This document shows, one piece after another, positions 26,501 to 41,500 of a stretch of DNA of 64,000 nt (the stretch's first letter is position 1; every line of letters starts with the position of its first letter). The position numbers and the translations under genes are program-made. A model generated the notes under the pieces. The model did no database searches and was not told the DNA's origin. It saw only the letters and a list, made by a program, of their open reading frames with translations. The stretch lies in NCBI RefSeq assembly GCF_040954835.1, contig NC_090712.1:21579784-21643783 (forward strand), in the 5' to 3' direction. This DNA is from Lepisosteus oculatus. Its lineage: Eukaryota; Chordata; Actinopteri; Semionotiformes; Lepisosteidae.

Positions 26501-29500
26501 CACCTTTCACTAGCAGAAATTAAGAAGTTCAGAAAGAACAGTACCTCACCTGTCTGCCAAAGTACTGCAGTTCATTTTAAGAACTTATATTTGAGCTCTG
26601 ATTGATTTGATCCAAATGTAACAAAGCAAAGGCAGGTTTTCTTTATAATGTTGCAGCAATTGGGTAGTTAGTAAAAACAACTACAAATACAAGACATACC
26701 TTCTCACCACTAACACCTTTTGGTCCAGGTGCACCAGGCAAGCCCTATTAAGGACACAGAAACATATAAATTAGTTGTTTTTACTGAAGTATTGTTTTAA
26801 CAATTTAATTTGACTGTTAGCTGATAAATCTATAATTGTGACAGATGGGTTTTGACTGCAGTCATTTTAGACAAAGCCAAGCTCAGCACACTTCATCCAG
26901 ACTATTAGTGTGTCTGTGTACTGAATCTGATCACAAACATGACGAGCAAATCTTAGTTTTGGAATCCAAAGAGTGTACAACTTTATATAAATGTTTGAGA
27001 CCTCAAACAAGTGTCTCGTGTTGTTCCATGAGGACTTGTACAAGGTTTACTCTGATGATGGCAGTTCTTAAGATCTTAAAATATGGTGGTTTTGATAAGC
27101 CATACTCACGAGAAGACCCTGCAGGCCAGCTTCTCCTGGAGCTCCTGGTTTTCCAGGATTGCCCTAGACAGGAAGTTCAAAAGCCTGAGTTGGGTCCTCT
27201 GCGTCACTGACTTAGAATTAACAATAACAAAAATGAACAGCTCTCCTAAAGAGTCTTAATATACCTTTGTCCCTGGCAGTCCAGGAATCCCTTCACGACC
27301 ATCCACTCCTGGTAATCCCTAATTTAAACAGAAATAAAAGATCTGTCAAATAGAACAGGATTGGGAGTCACAGGCAAAATTAATGATAGGCTATATAATT
27401 CATTCCTTGTCTATACTCATTGTCTCTCTATGTTCATGTACCTGCCTTGATTACAGTTCCAATTAAAAATTTAAATGTAATTCTGTACAGCCACCCTGGG
27501 ATGTCCACAATACATCAAATAGCACATCAGACATACCTATTTTCTGAGAACAGAGATGAGACTCAAAACGTTTAATGTCTCTGTAGAGTTTGCCGGCAAA
27601 CCAGCAAACTGAGACAAATCAGATGATGATTTATTCTGTGTTGAACTCGTCCTCCATTTCTTTTAGGTAAATCATAATACTTTATATCTTAATCATATTA
27701 TGATTAATCTATTTTTATATCTCTATCTTAATATCAAAAAGTCTAAATAAATTGAACTAAATGCCTAAGTAGGTTAAACTACATGTTATCCATGATAGCA
27801 GTTAATGGGCCTTTACAAATTTCACTGTGCAATTAAATCATTGGTATAATACGAAATTTAAATAATCAAGAAAATATTATTTTTTTATTTTACAATGTAT
27901 ATTTATTTTTATTTCAAATGCTACATTGTTCTTTGTTTCATATATAGTTAGGCAACTTGTCAGAAATACATTTTCTTTTCCCCCATAACATAACTAGGAC
28001 CGGGATCAATGGTCTGACCGCATAGGGACAATGATAAAGTGGTGATGATAATGTGGTGTTAAATTGTCTTTACACACAAGTAAAGATATTGCATGAAAGA
28101 GTAGGATTTAATATCACGGTGAATTCAGTGGTAGAATCTGGGCTGAATGGCCTCCTCTAGTTTGGAAACTTTCTTATGTTCTTATTACCGTGTGACTTAA
28201 ATGAAGCACTTTAATAACTCTTCATTCAAAAAGGAAAACTTCCTTTTCCATATTAATACTCCAAAGTGTACTGTTTGGTCAACATATTTAAATGAGACTG
28301 ACTAAAAATAGTAGACATGTTGTGTAGAATAAGTGTGAGTTTCTGTAGCAGAAACTCAAGTTAAGAATATGGTTACTTTTGTTTATGTACAGTAAAGTGC
28401 TATATGCAATATATATTTATTCTCATGAAATACACAGTGTTAACTGTGCCTCTCTGAAAAACCACCCCTTTTGCAAAACCTTTAGTCTTGGTGGTAAGTT
28501 ATTAAATCACTTGTTCCCTCAGTTAAGCTCTACCAAATTCTTCAGCATCAATTACAACATACAAACCAAATGTCAGTAATTTATGACATCTAACTTCATA
28601 GTGTTTTACACAAAGTCTAGACCAGGGCTATTCAGCTTGTGCCCCTCACAGTCTGCTCCATTATAGAATTTTGCTACAACCAGCTTCTTGTTTAACTGAA
28701 TCTAAATATACTTACAATTAAATATACTTACAGATTCTCCTTTGGGACCAGGTAGACCTGTAATTCCTCTTGGACCTTGAGGGCCCTAAAAAATTATAAA
28801 AAATACATACAATTTTTATCACAATCAAAATGTTGCATATCCCATTCGAAGTCAAAAACCGAAAGTGGTTTTACAGAAATTGTTTATACAATACATAATA
28901 ATTGCTTATGATCCTTGGTGTCCCAGATCAATTCACACACAGGAAATGACCCACTTCATCCAACACAGAGGCCTCACTACACAGCAGACCAGAGGAAGCA
29001 TAAACACACCGAATAGGAAGTTTCCTTTTAAGAATAAAAATGGTGTCTCACAGGTTCTGCATTAGCAAAGTGTAACTGTTAAGAACAATTTAAGTAAATG
29101 AACACAACCAAGTGTTTGCTGTTGTTTACATCAATGTTTTTATTTTAAGAAGCTATTTATCTGTTTTTGATATTTGTATTTTTATTTCAAATAAAAGAGC
29201 ATGTCTGTGAAACAAAAATGATGGGGTGTTCTGATGATAAAGGAATAGCTTTTCGTACTGATCAGACATTTACTTAATTTTCTTCAAGCAGAATACTTTT
29301 TGAAAGGGTTTTAAAAAGAATGCTGCATTAAAATAAGTGCTGAATAAAAGCTAAGTAATTGAGGAGATCACAGTCGCAGTTCACAGCTGTATTTGTCTTT
29401 ATGAGGCTAACTTAATGATTAAATTGATATAATTTAATAAGCCTGTCAGATGGTGGTAGCTGTGTGGTTACGGCACTGCATGTCCTCTGATTATACTAGG

Positions 29501-32500
29501 AATACAGGCCGAGGAGATCGAGAGGAACCAGCTGTGGCATCTCAAAGAGGAAAATGGAACTGAGGTCTCAGAATGGCCAAAAACCCTAAACTGTACATCA
29601 ATAGGTGGAAAGCAGAGCACCAAGTGAAAAGCTGCACTTGTGTAGGGAAGATAAATTCCAACAGATAGATTCTTGACCCTGGACGACGGAGGTGTAAGGC
29701 AGTGCTAACCACCTTGCCGTTGTTCCCCCTACTTCACTTACCTGGTCTCCTTTTGGCCCAACCTCACCCATCACACCTCTCTGTCCTTGATCACCCTAAA
29801 ATTACAAGAAACTCAATTTTAAAAAGGTGTACAAAATATTAAAAATGAAAACATCTAAATTTAATTTAATAACAGTTCTGTGTTAACATACTTTTTTTTC
29901 AAGATCGATAATATACCATATTTCTTCATACTTTCAATGTTTTGAAGCAGAAGATTTTGCCTGTGAAGATATTTGAATTGAACAAAACCTCATGCTCAGG
30001 TGGTGTCATTCTCAATGTGATATCACATGGAATCACACAGAAACACAGCTGGACATCACGTTCTCAAGTACTCATACTCCAAAAATAAAAAAGAAAAATC
30101 CTTCCTGTTAGAACTGGCTTTGTAAATGGCGGGTTTTGATTTGTTATTCTAATCAAATCTGATTTAACCCATCAACATAACTTAACTTAGGAATTGTCTG
30201 ATTTAAACCTTCCTGAGACTTTACTTACCTGTAAACAGTCAAAGGCATTAGAAAAAGATTTACTGTATTATACAGTAAACAGCAAGAATATTGTCACCCT
30301 TCTATAACACTCTTCTAGTAGACAGGTGTCAATGATGATGCTCAACTCCTCCCTCACCCCACTTCCAGACTAAAGCAATGCCAGGATAAGTAACACCTGG
30401 ACAGCTGTGTGCGAGTGCAAGAACAGACTTCAGCTCATGTTCAGTGAATGGTCCCAGACACAGATCACCAATTCAAGCATTACAAATTAAAAAAGTAAGT
30501 TTATAGAAATGCAAGATCATCTAGATCCTTAATAACAAATCCTATCCTTTTTAGGTGTTTAAGCAGAGAGCCTGCAGAAAGTGCACAAACACTATACGGA
30601 CTCAGAGAATAACTACTGTTAGTGTCTGATTTTCCAAATAAGAAAAAACAGAGATATACTAAAGAAAATACACATACTGCGGCTCCCTGAACTCCTTGAG
30701 GCCCTGGCTCCCCATCATGTCCCCGAGGTCCCTGCAAGAAAAAGGTACGGAGAGTTAAAGGGGAGAAAAACAAATTATTCTACAGCTCGCTTCAAATTGT
30801 GCTAGAGTAATGAAAAACAAAAGATTATTTTCAGAGATACAGTAGTTAGTAATTTCAGTGGATTCTCAGTAAACGTCAGTAGATTCTCAGGAGAAACACC
30901 GAGATTAATTTATGTATAAACTTGCACAAGTCGTCCAGCTGCATTTATATGTGCTGTGTAAATGCTACCAACAAAATGTTTACCTCTTGCACTCACAAAA
31001 TGGGAGGTCATGTTCTGGCACAGACAGTATTTCCTGGAATAAACATGCTGAACATATATAACTGCACTGGAATCCAAAGATGTAACATCACCAAGAACTG
31101 AAGAGACTGAAAAGTACACATACATAGCCAGGCTCCTCTCCTGAGATAAATGTCTCATGCTGTTTCACAAATCAGCTCCACACGTTACTTCAAAACAGAA
31201 GTTAACAAAAAACCCAGAGGAATGATTCCAAAATACAAACATGGTATAAAAGCTCCTCATGAGTGAGAGATTGGGGAGATGATTTTCAAAACTCAATGTG
31301 TATGTCAGCTAACTCATAATTTTATTTCTACAAAATAAATGTAGCTTTTATTCAAGACAATTAAATGAACCAGGACAAAATATACATACAAGGTTTAAAA
31401 GGAAAGCAGTCCATTTGACCCATCTTGTTCATTGGATAGTCTAGTAGATGAGAGATGCTAAAATTTCATCCAGCCATTTCTTGATGAGTTTGGGTCTCTA
31501 CCACCTGGCTGAGCCCAATCCAGATATATACAACCCTTTGTGCCAGAGGCACTTCCTATTGTCCATCCTAAATGAATTATTTTAGTTTTTTTTTTATAGT
31601 GACACTGTGCCCTTGTTTTGCTCCTGACTGTGAAATAGTTTTCTAGTTTGGTACCAGCTGTATCTCTTGGGATTTATTGTTCGTGGTTCAAATCTCCTGT
31701 GTTCTAGGGTGAAGAGATTTAGTTCTGTTAACTTGTCCATTTCCTTTAGACCAAGTATCATTTTTGCTTTGAAGTGTTTCTAAGGCTGTCATATCCTTTT
31801 CGCTGTATAGTGACAAAAAAAGAAGAAAAAAAATAAACAAAAAGGAACATTCTAAATGAAGTCATGTAAAACTAAAGCGTAAATAATGTTCCTACAGCTC
31901 AGAGTCAAGCACATCATATGTGTAGTGCTGTTTCTGCTGGTTTTCATTCCATCTAAGTTCTAAATCACCAGTGCTAATTGATGCCTTTAAATAATCTACT
32001 TCTTGTTAGACTTTTGCTTTACTTGTTTCGGCACTAAGTTCTGAGTTTTAAACATATTTTGTTCAACTACTTTCCATTTCAATACCAACAAAGGCATTGT
32101 CAACTTTAGGACTTTTTTCAGAATCAACAATGATCTAAGTACCACAAGATATGAATGGAAATTAAGGGGAATTCCATTACATCTTAGAACACAGGAGGAA
32201 CTCCTTTACACAAAGGGTTGTGAGTGTCGGCCGGCTACCGAAGTTATTATCAAAGTCAATACCACAGTTTCTTTTATGAAATGACAGTATGAGATCTTAG
32301 GGTTATTTAGATACTATAAACCATATCAGCTAGATACAGTATGCCAACTGACCTCCTCCTCCTATGCACATTCATGGTGAATAGGCACATATGGGAATGA
32401 CAATAAATCCAACAATCCCACAATGAGCATTTTGCTTCCTTCTGCCAATGCCCAGCTGGATTTCAGGCAGCACACCTGAATGAGGAGAGGTCTGAAATCC

Positions 32501-35500
32501 AGAAATCAGTGCAAGTGTTGATGCCAATAAGTAGTTTCATTTAATTTTATTTAAGAACTGACTGCAAAACTAAAAATGTCCCAAATAAAAAATGTAATCA
32601 ATTAGTCTGTAAGTAACTCATCTGAAGTAAAAAGCAGAAGACACAGTGGTTTCCTAGGAGCAGGAATTAGGCACCACTGATACAGCATACGTAACTGATA
32701 CAAGGATCTCATCCAGCTTCTTGATAGAGCCAGGGTATCAGCTTCAACAACAGCTGATTCCAGCTTCCACAACCATTTGAGTCATCTGTCTCCTGTTCTC
32801 AGTGTATTTCCATGTGATTTCCCCTTGTGTCCTGGTTCAGTGAAGGTCTTGTTTAATTGAATTATTTGAACAAGAAACAATGATAGCTCTATCCTATCAT
32901 TGTTTTCCAATACTGGATTTTCAATCCACTTTTTCAGGTAATAGTGATAGTGACACAAAAGCATTGAAAACACAAAAGCACGTGACATGATATATTTATA
33001 AAGTCAATTAATATGCTCATTTTCAAATTAAAAATATTAGTAATCCAAGGGTTTGAATAATGGTGAGGAAACTGTCATCTTAATGGGCATAACCCTTTAT
33101 TGGGCAGAAGTAAATAACTAAAAACTGATCAGGTGTACAGCAAAGACCTGTTTTAGGCCCATTGCTCTTTCTGATCTACATAAATTATTTCAATTTTCTT
33201 ATACTTAGCTAAATGACTTACAAAAAGACAGACAAAATCATGGATTAAGCGGACACTTTACATATAAAAATTACTGTTTATAAATGCAAAGTGATCCTGG
33301 GTCACTGGAAGCAGAAACCTTCTGTAGCTACAATACTAAACCAGACAAGCAAGATGGGCCAAATGTTAACAAACGTTCTTATGTTGTTATGTTCTTCATT
33401 TTCTAGCCTGTGGAAACAGGTCCCATCCTAACCAAGAATTGAAATGTCAACCATCAAATATTAAACTCCTTCATTTCTGTACGTACAGCTGGGAAACCGC
33501 AGTCAGGCCTCTGCAATTTCTCAGCAATTTTACCACATTTATTCCTTTACTTATATTTTAGCTGTTTGAAAAGATTATGTCAAAAGGAATATCTCTTCCC
33601 TAGTAGATGCTTTTGCAAATGTGGGTCAGAAGCAATTGTTTCAACCACTGTCAATTTCAAATTCAGTGTTCTTTATCACTATATCCCAATTCCTGTATTG
33701 AAAACTAAAATCTCCCTAAAACCTCCGAGTAACATCACTTTTACTAAGGAACAAGTAATAGGTTTATTCCATGCTGAAAAAAAGAAGAAAGGGAACACAA
33801 CGTTTCGGCCGTGGAGCCTTCTTCAGGTGTGACACCTGAAGAAGGCTCCACGGCCGAAACGTTGTGTTCCCTTTCTTCTTTTTTTTTCCCTTTCTTCTTT
33901 TCAAGTTTTTTTTCAAAAACTTGTTCCTTTGCAGCCTACGCATGCTGACGCAGCTACCCACCTGAACTACTATCACTTTTACTACATGCTTTTCTGATCT
34001 CATTATAACTTGTCCATTTCTACAGTATATGGTCTTTAGAATGCAACTGTTGTCATTTCTGAGCTACATGTATCCTCTTGCTTCGGTTCTGTATATCGAG
34101 GTATTTTCCACACACTGTCCCAACCCAACTCCTCTCCTACCCTGACAGTCTTTCAGAAGAATGTGTAACTGTTACTTTTATGTACTTTCTGTTATCTGCC
34201 CAAGTCTAACTTTCAGATGTTATCATTTTCCATTAATATGGTAGCCATGAGTTCTTGCATTTTATTTCTTATGATTCTTGCATTGAGGTACTGTATAAAG
34301 TCAGTCAGGAGTAAAGAAGAAGCAGACCTACCCTCTCGCCCTTCGGCCCCATCATGCCGGTGATTCCTCTAGTACCCTGGGGACCCTGCATCACGGGACA
34401 GGAGAGATGTGCTTCAGGTTGAGTTTCTCCATTATTCACCGATACTGATCGAATTCAGTAAAAGACACTGCAATTCTGCTACGAAATGCTATAATGTCAA
34501 GAAGATGGGTGACATTCAAAAATATTCTTTAACATACTCTTTCCTGTTATTGAATTATTGTACAGTAAATGATTTAATCTTGCCTTTCCTGCCAAGAAAT
34601 AAGCACTTACATCACATCACATAATGACTAGTTGTATAAAGGTGAAACAGTGATAAGTTCTTCTAGGAGAAACAGAGTGACGGAATAAGAATACTTTACT
34701 GGTGGGCCTTGAGCTCCGATCTCCCCTGGGGCTCCTTGATCCCCCTCTTCTCCCTAAAGAGCAGGAGGATGAACAGTAGAGCTCAAATCACAGGCCATTG
34801 ATCACATGGAAATGAGTGCATTTGCATAGGTTCTTAGTGTTCCACACACACACAACAAAGCACAACACAAACATCTGCCCTAAACAAGGCACTTTCTTCT
34901 GACCTTCAAAACCTCTTTAATATTTTACTGCACTTTTCTGTCACCTGTTAAAGTACATTTAAGCAGCTAATTATATGGTTGTCAATAAATAATCTCTACT
35001 TTATGGAACAGTAGTTTTTTTATTACTAAGGGTAATTGAACACTTGACATTTTACCTTGTGCCCCTGCTTTCCTGGTTCACCAGATTCTCCTTTTACACC
35101 TTTGTGGCCCTAAAAAAGCGAGAAATAATGCATAGATACAGGCACCTTTTTCAACTTTCATGATAATTTTAATCAGTTTAAGTAACTAATATGAACTTGA
35201 GGTTAAGAACATGAAAATGTGTTTTTGTATATTTACTGACTTTTGAGGATCTACAGAAGAAGAAGTGGGAAGTTGTTTGGTCACCTTTATTAAATGATTA
35301 ACTGATGTCTAATAAACTTAGAATCTTTTTTTGCAACAACCTAAGAGTCAATCAGAGTTGGATTTCAAAATGATTGACAAGGACCATAGGAATTTATGTT
35401 GACACTTGGAAGTAGTAGCAAATGAGGAATGACAGAGAAACGTCTGTATAATCATGAGATTATGTTTTCCAGTGACACAAACTCACCTTCATACCTGGAA

Positions 35501-38500
35501 GACCAGGATGGCCAGATGGCCCAGGAGGGCAGGCATTGGGACACTGGACAACAGGACAAAGACCAACATTACTTATGAACTGGCACATATAAGGCTCATA
35601 GCATGAATATAGTAGCATAGCGTGAGTGTGGCATAAAGTATAGCATAAATCCAGGTATGGAGAAAACTGCTTACTAGCTCTCCAGTGCTCTCACGAAATC
35701 CAGGAGCACCCTGCAACAAAAGAACAGATAGTCACACTGGGATGATTGCACTGATTTGGCTTCATAATTTATATCTACAACATACTGATAAAGAGCCGTT
35801 GTAACGGGTAGGTAATTTTCATACCCAAGTCACATGGGTTGTCCTGGTTTCCAAGGCGTTAAGTGAGAATAATTAATAATAATTGCTTACACGTATATAG
35901 CGCTTTTCTGGACACTCCACTCAAAGCGCTTTACAGGTAATGGGGATCCCCTCCACCACCACCAGTGTGCAGCCCCACCTGGATGATGCGACGGCAGCCA
36001 TAGTGCGTCAGAACGCTCACCACACACCAGCTCTCAGTGGGGAGGAGAGCAGAGTAATGAAGCCAATTCATAGATGGGGATTATTATGAAGCCATGATTG
36101 GTAAGGGCCAATAGGAAATTTGGTCAGGACGCCGGGGTTACACTCCTACTCTTTTCGAGAAACACCTTGGGATTTTTTAATGACCACAGAGAGTCATGAC
36201 CTCAGTTTTGGGTCTCATCTGAAGGACGGCACCTGTTTACAGTATAGTGTCCCCGTCACTATAATGGTGCATTAGGACCCACATAGGCAGCAGGGTGAGC
36301 GCCCCCCGTTGGCCCCACTAACACCTCTTCCAGCAGCAACCTTAGTTTTTCCCAGGAGGTCTCCCATCCAGGTACTGACCAGCCTCACACCTGCTTAGCT
36401 TCAGTGGGCTGCCAGTTGTGAGTTGCAGAGTGATATGGGTGATATGGCATATTGAGAAGAAAGTACACAACTAGCCCCTGGGTGGGACACCAGTCCATCA
36501 CAAGGATAATCCTCCAGCAATGCTGGTCCCCACCTACACAGCTGGGTGAAATGGAGTCACTGGGGTCAAGCACCTCACTCAAAGGATTACAGCAGCATCT
36601 GCAGCACATACCTAAATCCATAGTCGTCCAATCATGAGACCAGAGACTTAAGCACTATGGTACACTGCCTCCACAATTACTTTGTAATTGTCAATTACTT
36701 TTCCATTTTAACTATTCACTGAATATATTATTATTCAAAGATACAGATCCCTCTTTCCAACCCAGAACAGACAAGAAGACCTACTTCCGATATTGTTTTG
36801 TCAAAACAGTTGTGCTTTTTCAACACCCTCTAGTTGTCATGTCTGTAGTCAGCCTAAGGCACAGCTTAGTACTGAACTGGCAGCCAACATGGTTGCAGGT
36901 TCAAGCCCTCACTCTGAGTGATTTCACACTCCTGTTCTTTTATTTATTGGGTCATTCCTTTTGCAAACCTTACTGGACAGTACAGATACATTCCTAAGTC
37001 TAGCAACACCCTGAAATGACATATTGACATGAGCTGTTCTGACTGAACATTGTTTGTTGTATCCTTCAGCCACACAGCCTCCTCAAAATAAATACCTGAT
37101 CAAAAAATGGAAAAGCTGACACTCACTCGTGGTCCTGGGGGGCCAGGGGGTCCTGGGGGGCCTCTGACTCCAATGTCTCCCTGTGTAAGAAGAGAGATGA
37201 GTTACAGGACACCTCACACAGGAAAATTATCTTATTATTATCTAAAGAAATATCTAGTGCTCCTATAATCTTAAATTGTTTATAATTAATGCTGTAGATG
37301 TTTTCATGAAGTTCTAAAATGCATTTAGTTCCTCTTAAACTATCATTCATTTTTAGCATTATGATTGTATTTCAGTGTTAGGAATATTATTTCAGAATTG
37401 TTATATTCATATTTGTACTTTTACATTATAACATTATAGATTTATAACCAACATTAGTGCTACAATATTAAAGGAGAGGCTTCAAGGAACCAAAAAGATC
37501 TCTGTAGTTAATTAGAACTGACACAATTCATTTCTTTAATTACACATGATTTTAAGAACATAAAAAGGTTACAACTGAGAGGTCAGTGAGCTCATCTGGC
37601 TAGCCTAACGACCCAGAAATTCCATCAAGCCTTTCCTTGAAGGATCAAACAGAGATTGCTTCAACAATGGTACTAGTGATTGGGTTCCAGACTCCTACAA
37701 TCCAGTCTGAATAAATATCTCCCTGAATGTTCCCTGAAAGTAATTCCCACTTGTGGTCTAAGGTCTTTGTCCTGTTGTTGATGCAAACTTCCTGAGATAA
37801 CATAGTAATGTACTACAGGATTTTGAAATAACAGACTTTGTAGATATGTATATATATATCTTTGCTCAGTACATATATAAGAGGACTTCTGTGGAAGTGC
37901 CGCTCTATAACACATTTCTTATGCCAAACAAGATTCTTACAAAAGGAATACAGAACTAAATAAATCTATTGTCAAATGCACTTCCTATGGCAATTCTACA
38001 GCCTAAACATTATTGTCTAAGGATGTAAAACCTTAAAAATAGTGTGAAAACAACAGACGGCATGAATTGATTGGCACATGACCCCAAATCTAAAAATACT
38101 CACAATGGGTCCAGCGCGTCCTAGTTCCCCTGGAAGTCCTCCTGGACCAGGTGGGCCCTACAGAACAGTTCAGTATTATGCACAATGTTATATACAGTAA
38201 CAATATCAATTTGCACAGCACACTGTTTATAAAATACATATATACTCTCTAGTTTGCACTGCGTAACTAAATATTTTGTAAATTTCTAACATGACTAATA
38301 GGTAAATGGAATGACAGAGCACAAATGTATTAATGACACAGTACTTACAGGTGGTCCATCAGGGCCTGAACCCTAAGAAAAAGTGACATAGTTAGTGTAG
38401 TACTCTCGGGCAGGGTTGTGTGCTCTGCTCACACAAAACACACATTTTATCCCACATTTATTATAACCAAAGCTTATGAGGGACATTTGATGTGTAAATT

Positions 38501-41500
38501 ACAAACAAAACCCTAACTACAGTAAGTCTATACAAGTCAAAGCAGTGGCATGTTTTTTCCAAGCTTGGACACATTTCTATACATTCGCTCCTCTGAATAT
38601 AAAGTAAATTTACATCATAATATCTTAGTTTCTTATATCCAGTCATACCATTCATATGGTTTCTGAAACATGACATATCTGGGTATGTCTGTATGTATTC
38701 CAAATTGATCAGAATCATTAATCATTAACAGATTACTGACATACACAGTTCTAATATGAAACACTTTTCTGTGATGGTTAGACCGATGTCAATAATTAGG
38801 TGAACCTAGTTTGTATCTGTCATATTTTCATAATAAGGTAGGCTGTGACTTCTGATAACCACTGATAACATTTTGACCTATCAGTTTATGAAGCTTCAGA
38901 CTTTTACTTTGTCGTCCTTGTTACAACAATCACGAAGACAGAAAAACTGTAGGAGAATACTTTCATGCACAACCAAACAACAGAGTGAAAAATCTAAACC
39001 ATTCTAGGGTGATACTCACTGCTGCTCCACGGAGACCAGCCTTTCCCGGTTCACCCTGAAACACATGGCAGAAATCTCTTAGTGCTCATTCTGACCTCTG
39101 ATCCTGTCCAGTAACAGGGCCTGTCTCATAAGAGATCATTACTTTCATATCCCAGGCCAACACACTGTTAAATCTAATATTCCAATCCTTGAGAGCTTTT
39201 CTTTTTATTAAAGTGAAGGATGTTCTGTAGTTAGATACTGGTACATAATGAGATGAGATCCTAACTGGAAATTATATTATTAATGATTCCTTTCACAGAG
39301 ACCAGGTAGGGTGAATTTCATTATTCTTATGTGTGGTAGATGTTTATTGAACATTTTTTGTAGTGCCTTTGGTCCAAATCGGGGCAATAGGAATCAAATT
39401 TGATAATCTGACACCAATTATGGCTTATATTTAATGTTGTGTTTAGACACAACACAAAGTCTCTATAAATGCTAATCTGGTAATCACTTGAAGTCAGGCT
39501 TATACCAGAACACCCAGAATTGACTTTTTTTTCCCCATGAGGAACTTTATAAAAAATGAAAAGATTGCCCAAATGAACACAGGAAAAGGCAGAATTAAGA
39601 ATGAACTGTCACGAAGAATTGCTTTAGAAGTTGTAACACCCTACGGAATGCAGTGGGCTAGCCAGTTAGCTCAGAGGGTTTCTCAAGCAGAAACTACCTC
39701 ATTTCCAACCTCAATCACTTACTTTCTGACCTGATGTACCAGGTGGACCTGCATCTCCATCAGGCCCAGTTAATCCCTGCAAGGGGAGAAAGACAAAGCT
39801 GCATGTTAATCAACTATAATGGTACAAGACAAAATGTCCACACTGTCTTCAGCATTTTGCAAAGTCCAGATTCATCAATTCTGTAAGGTGTTTAGGAATG
39901 TATACACAATTACAATACTATATGTAACTTTTGTATATATTGCCAACTGTAAAGTCCTGCTTAAAGCAAAGCTGTAACAAACAATACTTGTTGGGAACTC
40001 TCAACTGGTCAGATACATTATTATTATTATTAATTATTATTATTATTAATTGTTGTCATTGCACAACCATGAGAACCTCAGTTATGCTAACATGATTAAA
40101 TAGGCGGTACAGGGTTAATAATTCCGGGGGTAATAGGCCGGCCAGAGCGTGATGCTGACCACATCACTTCCACCTCCAGTGTCGGATGGTTGAGAAAAAT
40201 GGTGACTCCCCCATTCCCCATGGGCCTTTATGGGATCTATCTACAGGGCTAAGCAGATAGTCCTCAATTTACTTTTTCATAGTCCATCAAACTAATAAAT
40301 ATAAAAATATACCTATTGCTAATATGTCATGAAATCAAACAATGTTTCTTTTAAACCAGGCCTTTTGTAGACCTCATTATGCTATTAGAGACTAAATAAA
40401 AAATTATAACAACATTCATTATCCTTAACCACAGATCAAAAAGATTTAACCAACACATTAATTTAAAAAATCTCAAACCCTAAACTATCCCAAACTCATC
40501 TCCAAACCTGAGCCGTGTCCTAGCCCTAACCATAGCTATATGAACGTGAACAAATATTCTGAATACTTGGCTATATGTTTTGTCTTTTGGAACAATTGTC
40601 ATAAAGGGATATGAACGTCACTATCTTAGGCTAGATCTTATGTAACCTCTACAAAGATATCATGTTGGATACACACTGTAGAATTAATTCAAATGAACCA
40701 TGAAAAAAATATTCACCCTTTCGTAGGAAAACTGTATTGATGATCAAATTATCATATGTGTAACCAGATTATAAAATGGAACTGAGATATTAGTCTCATA
40801 TGTTAGTATCCCAAATTAACCAATTTCATATGTTTACACTAAATAAATTCTCTTTTTGTGTTATTATTCATGTCACCATATACAGTACTTATGTACTGTA
40901 TGAAAATAACTTTCACAAACAAAACTATTTGGAGATAAACAAGGATTACAACTCTAAATTCTTCTTAAGCTTTCTAAAGCTCTTGCATTTCTTTTTTAAG
41001 AAAACATCTACTGGGTACCATATGCTCATCCTGACTAGACTGACATTGGTCAGAACAGGAGTTAGAAGCAAAGCACTGCTGAAGGTCCCGATAGACTTTT
41101 CCTGCAAAGGCTGGTGTTATCTGTCTGAGACATAATATCTAGCCCTTCTGCTGTCTGGCTCATTGTGGTTTAGTCTCTAGTAACATGTTTGCAGTAATGT
41201 TTGCAGTGCTTATTTTGTCTGCAGTGTGCTGGTATGTGGTCCAGCAGTGCTACTCAAGCAGTAGCTGAGGCTCTTCTCTCACAGCCAGGAATGCTAAACC
41301 ACTGCCAAGGACACAGGGTGGCACAGGTGGCATGAGGATGAGTACTGCTGTCTCAAACCTCTGTGGTCCTGGGTTTGAATCTAGACTGAGGCACCTTCTC
41401 TGTAGAGCTTACCGAGAGATCCAGTTTCCACGCTTTTCCTAAAGACCTGGAAGTTAGGTCTGGTTCCTCCAAGACCTGTTCCTTGGTCTACCTTAGCGGA

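Larger units (their letters stand above)
19855..30677 (-). other. col9a1: Introns 21-30 of col9a1
   Basis: Exons lie at 21.99, 23.62, 25.79, 25.93, 26.70, 27.11, 27.27, 28.73 and 29.74 kb. The intervals hold a 5S-SINE fragment, hairpin repeat copy B, a degraded SINE and a partial dispersed repeat near 28.15 kb. Nothing else recognised. Confidence 0.5.

Noticed and set aside
39723..39735. Donor gtcaga for exon 11 after TCAG
   Set aside because: It would leave phase 1 while exon 12 requires phase 0. The gtaagt six codon positions downstream keeps the GQK triplet and phase.
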